A DNA stretch of 64,000 nt, taken from contig QGGY01000006.1 of assembly GCA_003148945.1 (NCBI GenBank), positions 1 to 64,000 of the forward strand. The letters run 5' to 3'. The DNA is from Murimonas intestini. Lineage in GTDB: Bacteria; Bacillota; Clostridia; Lachnospirales; Lachnospiraceae. Of the stretch, positions 1 to 7,447 are shown in pieces. The position numbers and the translations under genes are program-made. Under the pieces are notes generated by a model that searched no databases, was not told the DNA's origin, and saw only the letters and a program-made list of their open reading frames with translations. Numbering within the stretch: position 1 is the stretch's first letter; each line of letters opens with the position of its first letter.

Positions 1-19
1 GATCAAACTCTCAAATAAA
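1..19 (-). rRNA. 16S ribosomal RNA, 5' end only (runs off left edge)
   Basis: Read on the minus strand, these bases give TTTATTTGAGAGTTTGATC. This matches the universal start of bacterial 16S rRNA (GAGAGTTTGATCCTGGCTCAG, the 27F primer region). Only the first 19 or so bases are present; the rest lies beyond the left edge. The promoters and leader immediately to the right fit an rrn operon transcribed leftwards. The exact mature 5' end is placed by analogy with Bacillus and may be off by a few bases. Confidence 0.88.
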
Positions 20-232
20 GTGTTTAATCTCAGTTCAAAAATCAACTACTAGCTAATTTTATCCCTTTTACTGTTTTAAGGTCGATTTCCCTTCCGTCCA
101 ATAAAGGACTTCCGTTCCATCTGTTCTTGAATTTTCTCTTGAATTTTCAAGGTTGTCTCACTATTCAATTATCAAGGTTCTTTGTTATTTCTTTGTTTTG
201 TTGCTTTCTCATCTCTCAAGTGCAACTCTGAT
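20..232 (-). other. rRNA operon leader (untranslated)
   Basis: AT-rich stretch with no credible coding frame between the proximal rrn promoter and the 16S start. It holds short inverted repeats, for example CTTGAA/TTCAAG near 138-151 and GTCC/GGAC near 97-111. Such pairs are expected where rRNA leaders form antitermination and processing stems. Two short open frames overlap this region on opposite strands, but they are low-complexity and lack ribosome binding sites, so I treat it as non-coding. Confidence 0.65.
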
Positions 233-261
233 ATCATATCAGATTGTTTCTTGTTTGTCAA
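233..261 (-). promoter_or_regulatory. rrn promoter P2 (proximal)
   Basis: On the minus strand, TTGACA (261-256) and TATGAT (238-233) are separated by exactly 17 bases. Spacing and consensus quality are typical of a housekeeping sigma-A rRNA promoter. The surrounding sequence is closely related to that of the second promoter about 105 bases upstream. Confidence 0.8.
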
Positions 262-337
262 CTCTTTTTTTAACTTTTTTAAAGTTTTTATTGAGTTGTC
301 TGAGCTTTGTTGTTTCCTCGCTTGAGGCAACTTTGAT

Positions 338-366
338 ATAATATCATCCCCTCCAACAAATGTCAA
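338..366 (-). promoter_or_regulatory. rrn promoter P1 (distal)
   Basis: On the minus strand, TTGACA (366-361) and TATTAT (343-338) are separated by 17 bases. Together with P2 it forms the tandem promoter arrangement usual for rRNA operons. Both promoters are followed by a similar AAG.GCAACT-like block, which suggests the pair arose by duplication. Confidence 0.8.
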
Positions 367-438
367 CAACTTTTTTCAATTTTTTCTGTTTTTTTCCATT
401 TACGGTTAAAAACACATTTTTGCCCCTGTTCATGCGGA

Positions 439-912
439 TTAATCTCCACGTGAACACTTAGCTGCATCGATAGCCAGCACAATCATGAGGGAACACAGTG
501 CATCCTCCGGGTTGAAGATCTCCATTTCATATGTATCTGTAAGGCGCAGTACCTGCTTGCTCACGCTGCATACTATATTCTGCCAGCTGTCTGTAACTGC
601 ATAATTCCATTCAAAAATATCACCGTCTACCTGCCAGCCGTTACAGTCAAGAGTAAATCTGGGCCTGAACAATGTAATTTCCTTACGTATCTCTCCAACC
701 ATCTCCTCTCCCACATACAGACGGAAGCGCGGCATAAAGGTCAGTACCTTTTCTTCTACAAGGCCAAGTTCATTTCCCGAAGCATCATATATTCGCAGTC
801 TGTGCCCCCAGGCCAGCTCACCTTTTACAACAAATACTGTATTTCCATTTTCATCGTATATATCGTAGCTGTCAAACCACGAAAAAAGCCTCTGCTTAAA
901 TAATAATTTCAT
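439..912 (-). CDS. LURP-one-related (LOR / tubby C-terminal-like) family protein
   Basis: 157 aa, cytoplasmic, with no signal peptide or membrane segment. The protein is a series of short beta strands with the recurrent pattern of the LURP-one-related (DUF567, YxjI-like) fold: an N-terminal KQRLFSWFDSYDIYDENG segment, a GNELGLVEEKVLTFMPRF hairpin near residues 46-63, and FRPRFTLDCNGWQVDGD near 82-98. The family resembles the tubby C-terminal barrel and is thought to bind lipid or act as a scaffold; no enzymatic role is established. The start is supported by an AGGAG about 9 bases upstream and by a promoter at 969-997. The gene lies between the rrn promoters and a divergent Nudix gene, and nothing nearby suggests a specific partner. 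Confidence 0.75.
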   Translation of the reverse strand: MKLLFKQRLFSWFDSYDIYDENGNTVFVVKGELAWGHRLRIYDASGNELGLVEEKVLTFMPRFRLYVGEEMVGEIRKEITLFRPRFTLDCNGWQVDGDIFEWNYAVTDSWQNIVCSVSKQVLRLTDTYEMEIFNPEDALCSLMIVLAIDAAKCSRGD

Positions 913-968
913 AACTCGTCTCTCCTTCTTGAGCCAGGGCTCTGCGGCACCGGATCGTTGTTGTTACA

Positions 969-997
969 ATTATACGTGGATACTGCCTCCATTGCAA
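969..997 (-). promoter_or_regulatory. sigma-A-type promoter for the LOR gene
   Basis: On the minus strand, TTGCAA (997-992) and TATAAT (974-969) have a 17-base spacer, giving a start about 50 bases before the LOR start codon. On the plus strand, a weaker TTGCCT...TTAGAA pair at 1036-1064 (17-base spacer) could serve the divergent Nudix gene. Confidence 0.7.
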
Positions 998-1069
998 CAA
1001 AAAGTTACAGGTGAAGCAGAAGTCTATAACATTTCTTGCCTTATTATATATAAATATGTTAGAATTTTC

Positions 1070-1103
1070 GTAACTGTACTGCAGGGTGCATTTACTGCAC
1101 ATT
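1070..1103 (+). repeat. Dispersed small hairpin repeat, copy A
   Basis: Contains GTAAC, then GCAGG, then the palindromic core GTGCATTTACTGCAC (1086-1100). The same core with the same flanking GTAAC and GCAGG blocks occurs twice more in this window, on the minus strand at 34598-34637 and 57088-57126. Copy A lacks the extra TCT beside the stem and so has a shorter hairpin. It lies in the 5' region of the Nudix gene, between its possible promoter and its start codon. Confidence 0.6.
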
Positions 1104-1159
1104 CTATGAGCATGTTAACTTGGCTCATTGCCTGCGGGAATAAAGAAAGAAGGTTAAAC

Positions 1160-2221
1160 ATGGAAGAATTAAAGGCACAGCCGAGAAATATGACTACACT
1201 CTGCTATATAGAAAAAGATGGTGAGTATCTCATGCTTCACAGAGTCCTCAAAAAAAATGACGTAAATAAAGACAAATGGATCGGAATCGGAGGACATTTT
1301 GAATATGGGGAAAGCCCTGAAGAGTGCCTGCTCCGTGAAGTCAGAGAGGAGACAGGCCTGACACTGCTCCATTATAATTTTCGCGGGCTTATTACATTTA
1401 TCTCAGACGATTATCAGCCTGAGTATATGTGTCTGTATACTGCGGATGAGTTTGAAGGTGAGATGATCTCCTGCAATGAAGGAATATTAGAATGGGTTCC
1501 AAAGAATAAGATCAGAGAGCTTAATCTCTGGGAAGGAGATAAAATATTTTTCAGGCTTCTTGACGAAAATGCTCCTTTTTTCTCCCTTAAGCTCTGCTAT
1601 ATCAATAATGTCCTGAAAGAGGCATGTCTGGACGGCAGAGAGCTTGAACTATTTGATATCCTCCTGCCAGATATGACCCCGTCTGGAAGGACAGGCGAAC
1701 GTGGTACCATTCACGAGAATGGTGACTGGCATGCCACTTCCCATATCTGGGTCGTCAGGCGGAAGTCCGGTCTGAAATTTGATGTGCTTCTGCAGAAGCG
1801 CTCTTCCTGCAAAGATTCTTTTCCCGGCTCCTATGATATTTCCTCTGCCGGACATGTAAATGCAGGTGATACCTGTCTGCCCACAGCCTTAAGAGAGCTG
1901 AAAGAAGAGCTGGGCATCACAGCCCAGCCCGAAGACCTTACTTTCATAGGAATACATGATGCGGAATATAAAGGAAGTTTCTACAACAGAACATTCCATA
2001 ATTGTGAACACAGCGCTGTCTATGTTTACGACAGTCCTGTGGCAGATGACAGCCTGTCACTTCAGCCCGAAGAGGTGGAATCTGTTATCTGGATGGATTA
2101 TGACGAGTGCCTGGACCGCCTTAAGGATGGTTCCCTTGATCACTGCATCTTTCTGGATGAATTTCTTATGCTCGGCAATGAATACAGAAAGATCATAAAA
2201 GCTGCGTCCATCCCGGTCTGA
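1160..2221 (+). CDS. Tandem double-Nudix hydrolase
   Basis: About 353 aa with two complete Nudix domains. The first resembles MutT/8-oxo-dGTP diphosphatases, with Nudix box at residues 45-67 (G45, E51, R59, E60, E63, E64, G66). The second resembles the isopentenyl-diphosphate isomerase-like/YfcD branch, with box at 231-253 (G231, R245, E246, E249, E250, G252) but Asp237 where the consensus has Glu. Nudix enzymes cleave nucleoside diphosphate-X bonds; the substrates here are unknown, although the N-terminal half suggests nucleotide-pool sanitation. The open frame extends upstream to 929, but I choose ATG 1160: a GAAAGAAGG site lies just before it and the Nudix domain begins immediately after. 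The extension would read through promoter and repeat sequence. The gene converges on the sulfotransferase gene with a 22-base gap. Confidence 0.82.
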   Translation: MEELKAQPRNMTTLCYIEKDGEYLMLHRVLKKNDVNKDKWIGIGGHFEYGESPEECLLREVREETGLTLLHYNFRGLITFISDDYQPEYMCLYTADEFEGEMISCNEGILEWVPKNKIRELNLWEGDKIFFRLLDENAPFFSLKLCYINNVLKEACLDGRELELFDILLPDMTPSGRTGERGTIHENGDWHATSHIWVVRRKSGLKFDVLLQKRSSCKDSFPGSYDISSAGHVNAGDTCLPTALRELKEELGITAQPEDLTFIGIHDAEYKGSFYNRTFHNCEHSAVYVYDSPVADDSLSLQPEEVESVIWMDYDECLDRLKDGSLDHCIFLDEFLMLGNEYRKIIKAASIPV

Positions 2222-2243
2222 CCAGGATGGATGCAGCCGCTGT

Positions 2244-4118
2244 CTACGGACGGCCGCAGTCAACTGTAATGCCTGTTTCGTATTTCTCATCGTCCACGAT
2301 AACCTTTATTGCATATAGCCCCCTAAGTCCCGCCTTGTTTACACTCAGAGTCACATCCCTGTCATCCTTGCTTACAAACGTCCCGCAGCACAATGCCGTC
2401 AGCTGATTTGCAGAGGTGGAGATATAATAGCCATGCTTTTCTTCTCCCTTCTCCAGAGTCAGCATGACCAGCTGCCCTTTTTCAAACGTAGCCTTGAATG
2501 TAAATCTGTCATCCTCTTCTTTTATAGAAGCTGCGTATCTGTCCGGCAGTACCTGATAACAGGAATCCATTTCAATGATAGTGTCAAATTCCTTCGTGAC
2601 GCCCATATGCCCCAGCCTCTTCGCCGGCCCCGTCTTAAGATTACACATATCATGGTAGAGACTCAGTTTTTCACCTCTGTAATAGTTACCCTCCACCACC
2701 AGCTCCAGCACTACTTCATCATTCAGGACTTCCAGCGTCACGCTTCTGGTAGAGATATCGGGATCTCCCTGCATATTCGCCGCAAATCCTTCATAGGCCT
2801 CTCCCTTATAATATTGGATCCCCCCGGAGTGTACCATATAATGGCCTTCTCCGTAATATTCCACATTGCTGATATACTGTGAAAAGAAATCTGCTCCCCG
2901 CTCTTTTCCATACTGCCATACCTGTTCAATCGTCATCTCATCTGTATTTATATGGTACCGGACCCCTCTGGAGTAATTATCCTTATTCTTCAGATAATGT
3001 TCCTTTATCTTGGAGCGGTAATGCCCATTGTCAAAGCACATGACATCTCCATCAGGTGTCACTACGCATGCATGCTGTTCATACTGCCATTCAAAAGGCT
3101 CATTGACAGGTTTAAAAAAGTAAGGAAGCTTTTCTTCAGGCCAGCCAGTCGGATCACCTATGATCCAGTTCAATTTTCCTGTATCAAAATCCAGATTTAT
3201 CATAGCATCCACATGGCGGCCAGAAAATGTCAGGGAGTTTGTTTTTTCATCATACCAGACTGCATTATTATGGAACCAGTCCTTTGACGTGGCGCTTCCG
3301 CTCCTGCCCTCCCCCGGTGTGAGGACATCCTTAAAATCCCAGGTTTTCAGTATTTCCCCTGACTCCCTGTCGATCAATACACACATATCCTCTACTGTAT
3401 CACTTCTCAGGTCTTCAGTCAGTACAAGCAGGCTGCCGTCCGGCATCTCAAAATCATCATGGTGCGTACCCCCGGGCAGGCTGTATTCCCTGTAGATCTT
3501 GCCTGTCATACTCATTTCATAAAGGCCGCTCATATAATAAGGCATCTCGATCAGTCTCTCTGTGCTCATCAGCAGATTCCCGTTCCTGAGTCTCTTAATA
3601 TCAAACACTGTGGGCACATTAATATGCCATCTGATATCCCCTCTATAATCATACGCTGTAGCCAGCTGGTTCAGGGCCGGTGATATAAATATCATCTGGT
3701 CACGAAGATATCCGGGTGAAGTCTTCATAGAAATACATACAGGCACATCCTTATCCAGCTCTTCCGTCTGGATCGTGATTGTCTTTTTCTTTCCCCTGTA
3801 GAGTTCTATCTCTACCTTATTTTCGTATCCGGCATATAGTCCCAGGACAGGCAGAATATGCTTTTGGGCTTTTGGGAAGGTATGGCGTATATCCCCGTAC
3901 CTTTCTTTTCCACGGACTGTGACAGTCACCGCCGTCTCCGTATCTGTCATAAACAGCACAACTGCTGAGAGAGGCACGATCAAATAAGGATTCACCACTA
4001 CCATCGGGTTATCAATTGTATAATTGCCCGCCTCAAACTCTTTGAGCATTTTATCTTCTGACTCCTGCTGCCGCTCTATAAGGCTGCGCTGATATGAATA
4101 TGAGATCCTTCCTGCCAT
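2244..4118 (-). CDS. assT: Arylsulfate sulfotransferase (AssT family)
   Basis: 624 aa. AssT enzymes transfer sulfate from a phenolic sulfate ester to another phenol through a sulfo-histidine intermediate, without PAPS. The family's conserved positions are visible: HH at 219-220, WFHNNA with His283, SGRH with Arg301/His302, and QHA with His349, the counterpart of the transiently sulfated histidine. An N-terminal beta domain (about 35-130) precedes the propeller. Unlike the periplasmic proteobacterial enzymes, no signal peptide is seen, so a cytoplasmic location is inferred. It is the last gene of an operon: its start is 1 base after the thioredoxin stop codon, with a TAAGGAGGA site. In uropathogenic E. 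coli assT is paired with the DsbL/DsbI thiol-redox proteins; here thioredoxin and its reductase take that position. Confidence 0.85.
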   Translation of the reverse strand: MAGRISYSYQRSLIERQQESEDKMLKEFEAGNYTIDNPMVVVNPYLIVPLSAVVLFMTDTETAVTVTVRGKERYGDIRHTFPKAQKHILPVLGLYAGYENKVEIELYRGKKKTITIQTEELDKDVPVCISMKTSPGYLRDQMIFISPALNQLATAYDYRGDIRWHINVPTVFDIKRLRNGNLLMSTERLIEMPYYMSGLYEMSMTGKIYREYSLPGGTHHDDFEMPDGSLLVLTEDLRSDTVEDMCVLIDRESGEILKTWDFKDVLTPGEGRSGSATSKDWFHNNAVWYDEKTNSLTFSGRHVDAMINLDFDTGKLNWIIGDPTGWPEEKLPYFFKPVNEPFEWQYEQHACVVTPDGDVMCFDNGHYRSKIKEHYLKNKDNYSRGVRYHINTDEMTIEQVWQYGKERGADFFSQYISNVEYYGEGHYMVHSGGIQYYKGEAYEGFAANMQGDPDISTRSVTLEVLNDEVVLELVVEGNYYRGEKLSLYHDMCNLKTGPAKRLGHMGVTKEFDTIIEMDSCYQVLPDRYAASIKEEDDRFTFKATFEKGQLVMLTLEKGEEKHGYYISTSANQLTALCCGTFVSKDDRDVTLSVNKAGLRGLYAIKVIVDDEKYETGITVDCGRP

Positions 4119-4119
4119 A

Positions 4120-4440
4120 TTATTTTTCCTCCTTATATTTTTCTATCATCTTTATGATAGCCGGCTTCGCCGCAAGTCCCTGCATCCTCTCAACTTCTTT
4201 TCCTTCTTTGAGCAGGATCAGGGTCGGATAGGCTGTCACCTGAAATTCCTCCACAAGCTCTTTATTCTCATCAAAATCCACCTTTAATATTATAAGTGAA
4301 TCCCCGTACTGGGCCTCAATATCTTTCAGCACATAAGAAAGCATCTTGCATGGTCCGCAGGTTGATGAGAAAAAATCTGCCAGCACAAGACTGCTGCCTC
4401 TGTATTGTTCATATTCTTTTTCTGTTATCTCTTTTAACAT
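4120..4440 (-). CDS. trxA: Thioredoxin
   Basis: 106 aa, of normal thioredoxin length. The active site CGPC lies at residues 28-31 (preceded by SST rather than the usual WAxW), and the cis-proline motif AYPT lies at 70-73. It is cytoplasmic, with no signal sequence. It should reduce protein disulfides using electrons from the reductase encoded 55 bases upstream. It is tightly coupled to assT, which begins 1 base after its stop codon, suggesting that the sulfotransferase is a physiological client or shares regulation. Replacement of the usual Trp before the CGPC by Thr is a feature of divergent clostridial thioredoxins. Confidence 0.9.
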   Translation of the reverse strand: MLKEITEKEYEQYRGSSLVLADFFSSTCGPCKMLSYVLKDIEAQYGDSLIILKVDFDENKELVEEFQVTAYPTLILLKEGKEVERMQGLAAKPAIIKMIEKYKEEK

Positions 4441-4495
4441 ATGGATCCTTCTTTCTATAATTTTCTATATCTATATTATAAAGGAACGAAGTTTC

Positions 4496-5410
4496 CTACC
4501 TAAGGACATAGCGGGAAGCGTTCTGGGCTGCCACTGCCCCATCGCCGCAGGCCGTAATAACCTGTCTCAGGCTCTTTTCTATACAGTCTCCTGCCGCATA
4601 TATCCCCGGAATACTTGTTTCCATCTCCTGGTTTACCTTTACATACGCCTGATCATCCAGAACAGAGCTTCCCTTGAGAAATTCTGTTGTGGGTTTAAGG
4701 CCGATATATTCAAAAATACCCTCACATTCCACAAATTGTTCCTGTCCGGTCTTTGCAGACTTAAACCGGACTCCCTCCAGCTTTTTATCTCCTGTAAATT
4801 CTATCACCTCCTGCCAGGGATAGATTTTCACATTTGCAAATGATCTCAGCCTGTCGCAGGCCAGCGGATCAGCAGTCAGATCCAGCATGGTGACAATAGT
4901 CAGGAATTTTACTGTTCCGGCCAGATAAATAGATTCCTGCACCGCCGAATTGCCTCCTCCGATCACCACCACATCCCGGTCTCTGTATTGTGCCCCGTCG
5001 CATATTGCGCACCAGCTGACACCATTCCCCCGGAACCTTTCTTCTCCCGGCACACCCAGGCATCTGGGCCTTGTACCAGTAGCGATGATAAGACTTTTTG
5101 CTGAAAATACCGCGTCATCCTCCTCACAATATACCAGTTTGCGTTCACCTGCATCTTCTATCTTTACAACTGTCCTGTAATCAAATTCCACCCCCATCTC
5201 CTGAGTGTGCGTATACATCTTATAAGCCAGATCAGCTCCGTTAATACTTCCAAACCCCGTATAATTCTGGATCTCATTAGTATTTATGATCTGTCCCCCA
5301 TAAGACAGTTTATCCAGCATAAGAACGCGCATGCCGGCCCTCACAGCATAGATGCCCGCTGTCATACCCGCCGGCCCGGCGCCGATTATTATCACGTCAT
5401 ATTCCTTCAT
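4496..5410 (-). CDS. trxB: Thioredoxin reductase (NADPH, FAD)
   Basis: 304 aa with the standard low-molecular-weight reductase layout: N-terminal FAD motif GAGPAG (10-15), redox CAIC at 134-137 followed by DG, NADPH motif GGGNSA (151-156), and the C-terminal GIYAAGDC FAD contact. It passes electrons from NADPH to the thioredoxin encoded next. The frame stays open to 5539, but that extension encodes a 12-bp DNA repeat read as KLNL units. I choose ATG 5410, which has an AAGGG site 9 bases upstream and begins exactly at the conserved YDVIIIGAG segment. First gene of the trxB-trxA-assT operon, divergent from a Crp/Fnr regulator that may control it. Confidence 0.92.
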   Translation of the reverse strand: MKEYDVIIIGAGPAGMTAGIYAVRAGMRVLMLDKLSYGGQIINTNEIQNYTGFGSINGADLAYKMYTHTQEMGVEFDYRTVVKIEDAGERKLVYCEEDDAVFSAKSLIIATGTRPRCLGVPGEERFRGNGVSWCAICDGAQYRDRDVVVIGGGNSAVQESIYLAGTVKFLTIVTMLDLTADPLACDRLRSFANVKIYPWQEVIEFTGDKKLEGVRFKSAKTGQEQFVECEGIFEYIGLKPTTEFLKGSSVLDDQAYVKVNQEMETSIPGIYAAGDCIEKSLRQVITACGDGAVAAQNASRYVLR

Positions 5411-5492
5411 ACATGTCATCCCTTTCTCTGAACTGTTTCCTCCGATTTCTACGTCTATTATAGTTCCGGGACTTCCCGTCAGAAAATAGCCC

Positions 5493-5527
5493 AGGTTAAG
5501 TTTCAGGTTAAGTTTCAGGTTAAGTTT
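5493..5527. repeat. Three 12-bp tandem repeats in the trxB/crp divergent promoter region
   Basis: The unit AGGTTAAGTTTC occurs at 5493-5504 and 5505-5516, with an incomplete third copy at 5517-5527. Units lie about one helical turn apart between the divergent trxB and Crp/Fnr-type genes, so they could be binding sites for the regulator. The motif does not look like the classical TTGAT....ATCAA Fnr box. Confidence 0.7.
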
Positions 5528-5597
5528 ATAATGAAACATCTGTACATAAAGCTCATATACATGATAAAATCGGAATTAAGAAATATGAAGGGATGTA

Positions 5598-6281
5598 ATG
5601 AGGATGCTTAACAGAAAAATAGAAGACTATTACCGCTATGCCGAGAGGCTGGAAATTCCCAGGGGAAATTATATTTATGATTCTGATGATGACTTCAAGA
5701 GACAGCACGCCTGTCTGCTGGACAGCGGTATCTGTGCCCTGACAACATTGACAAGAGAAGGGGAGAACAAAATACATCTCTATTTTGCCCCTAAAAGAAT
5801 GGTGGGCTTTGCCCAGCTCGGTGAGGAGCGTCTCTCCGAATGCATGAAACAGCTGACTGACCAGCCCATATCCATAATTGCAAAAACTGATTGTGTCATA
5901 TATAAAATGAAAGGCTCAGTCTTCCACCAATTAATGAAAGAAGACCTTGCCTTCTGTAATCTGATGTATGATATCCTCACAGAGAACTACCTGAATATCT
6001 TCCAGCGCTATATACAGATGGAAGAAGCCTCAGTGCCTGTCCGCATCTGTACCCTGCTTCTGGACTACTGTGTCCTTCAGGATGGAGAATACATGCTCCC
6101 GCACTTTTTTACATATACAGAGATAGCCAACTACCTCAGCATCCATCCCGTCACTGTATCACGGGTGATGATAGCTCTGAAGGAACGGGGCTGCATCATC
6201 CGGCACGGTCAGAATGTCCTGATACAAGACCGTGCTCTCCTTGGCCGGGTGGCACACAAGGATATCATACTTAAGTATTAA
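5598..6281 (+). CDS. Crp/Fnr-family transcriptional regulator
   Basis: 227 aa. An N-terminal cyclic-nucleotide-binding-like beta roll (about 10-110) is followed by a long helix and a C-terminal winged helix; the recognition HTH lies at about 172-198 (TYTEIANYLSIHPVTVSRVM). There is no N-terminal cysteine cluster of the Fnr type, although cysteines occur at 39, 46, 82, 99, 120, 151, 158 and 199, so a redox or small-molecule signal is possible but not shown. Start chosen at ATG 5598, five bases after GAAGGG. It is divergent from trxB-trxA-assT across a region with three 12-bp repeats, suggesting it regulates that operon. Its stop codon overlaps that of the convergent nspC gene within a TTAA (6278-6281). 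Confidence 0.83.
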   Translation: MRMLNRKIEDYYRYAERLEIPRGNYIYDSDDDFKRQHACLLDSGICALTTLTREGENKIHLYFAPKRMVGFAQLGEERLSECMKQLTDQPISIIAKTDCVIYKMKGSVFHQLMKEDLAFCNLMYDILTENYLNIFQRYIQMEEASVPVRICTLLLDYCVLQDGEYMLPHFFTYTEIANYLSIHPVTVSRVMIALKERGCIIRHGQNVLIQDRALLGRVAHKDIILKY

Positions 6282-7447
6282 CAAAGCCTGTCTTTAAAAT
6301 CTTCGTATCCGAATTCCCGTAACAGGCTGCAGGTGCCGTCCTCCTTCTGCAGTGCAATGGCAGGCAGCCTCATACCGTTAAATGTATTCGTCTTTACCAT
6401 TGTATATATCGCCATATCTTCAAAAAGCAGCACGTCTCCCTCCTTCAGGGGTGCATCAAAAGAATAATCCCCGATCACATCGCCTGCCAGACAGGTAGGT
6501 CCCGCCAGCCTGTATGTAAACGCTTTATCTCCCGGCATCCCTGCCCCTTTAAGAGGCGGCCTGTATGGCATCTCCAGGACATCCGGCATATGGCAGGCTG
6601 CTGAAGCATCCAGTATGGCAATGTCCATGCCGTTTCGGACTATCTCCAGCACCCTTGTCCTCAAAAAGCCTGCATTCAGGGCAGCAGCCTCCCCTGGCTC
6701 CAGATAGACCTGCACTCCGTACCTGCTCTGTATCCTCATTATGCACGATTCCAGAAGCTGAATATCATACCCCGGCTTTGTAATATGATGTCCTCCTCCG
6801 AAGTTGATCCATTTCAACCCCTTAAGCCATCTGCCAAACTTCTCCTCCACTGCTGCCAGAGTCCTCTCCAGCGCATCCGCATCCTGCTCGCACAGAGTGT
6901 GGAAATGGAGGCCATCCACTAATTCCAGCATATCCGGCCTGAAATTCCCAGCCGTGATCCCAAGCCGGGAACAGGGTGAGCAGGGGTCATAGATGCCTGT
7001 CCCCTTCTGCGTGGAACATTCCGGATTGATCCTGAGCCCTATGCTGCAGCCATGGGCTGCGGCTGTTTTCCCATATTTCATAAGCTGAGGGAAGGAATTA
7101 AATACAATATGCCCGCAGAGCCGGCAGATTTCCTCTATCTCGTCTTCTCTGTACGCAGGCGAATAAATATGGTTTTCCTTTCCCATCGCTTCCGCGCCAA
7201 GCCTGGCCTCAAAGAGACCGCTGGCTGTACAGCCGTCTAAATACCTGCCCATGAAGGGATAAAGGGCATACATGGAAAACGCCTTCTGTGCCAGGAGGAT
7301 CCTGCACCCCGTCCTGTCAGAGACCCCCTTTAATATTGCCATATTATGTCTGATGAGCCCCTCGTCTACAACAAAACACGGAGTCGGAAGGCCTTCCTGT
7401 CCATTCCCCATGGATACACTGCTTTTCTCTTTCATTTTCTCTTCCAT
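6278..7447 (-). CDS. nspC: Carboxynorspermidine/carboxyspermidine decarboxylase
   Basis: 389 aa, a PLP-dependent alanine-racemase-fold (group IV) decarboxylase. The PLP lysine is K55 in LLAQKAFS, the phosphate-binding GGGHH lies at 217-221, EPGEA at 250-254, and the catalytic cysteine is C319 in GPTCLAGDVIG. It decarboxylates carboxy(nor)spermidine to (nor)spermidine, the last step of the aspartate-semialdehyde route. The start codon follows the stop codon of the upstream dehydrogenase directly, so the two are translationally coupled. It is the last gene of the polyamine operon. Confidence 0.9.
   Translation of the reverse strand: MEEKMKEKSSVSMGNGQEGLPTPCFVVDEGLIRHNMAILKGVSDRTGCRILLAQKAFSMYALYPFMGRYLDGCTASGLFEARLGAEAMGKENHIYSPAYREDEIEEICRLCGHIVFNSFPQLMKYGKTAAAHGCSIGLRINPECSTQKGTGIYDPCSPCSRLGITAGNFRPDMLELVDGLHFHTLCEQDADALERTLAAVEEKFGRWLKGLKWINFGGGHHITKPGYDIQLLESCIMRIQSRYGVQVYLEPGEAAALNAGFLRTRVLEIVRNGMDIAILDASAACHMPDVLEMPYRPPLKGAGMPGDKAFTYRLAGPTCLAGDVIGDYSFDAPLKEGDVLLFEDMAIYTMVKTNTFNGMRLPAIALQKEDGTCSLLREFGYEDFKDRLC

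Noticed and set aside
153-369. Two short overlapping frames in the rrn control region
   Set aside because: Low-complexity Leu/Ser- and Lys-rich translations over promoters and leader, with no ribosome binding site.
929-1159. 77-codon N-terminal extension of the double-Nudix frame
   Set aside because: It would translate a promoter region and repeat copy A; a proper ribosome binding site and the Nudix domain point to ATG 1160.
5411-5539. Upstream extension of thioredoxin reductase with KLNL repeats
   Set aside because: The extension encodes the 12-bp DNA repeats of the control region; conserved sequence and a good ribosome binding site only begin at 5410.
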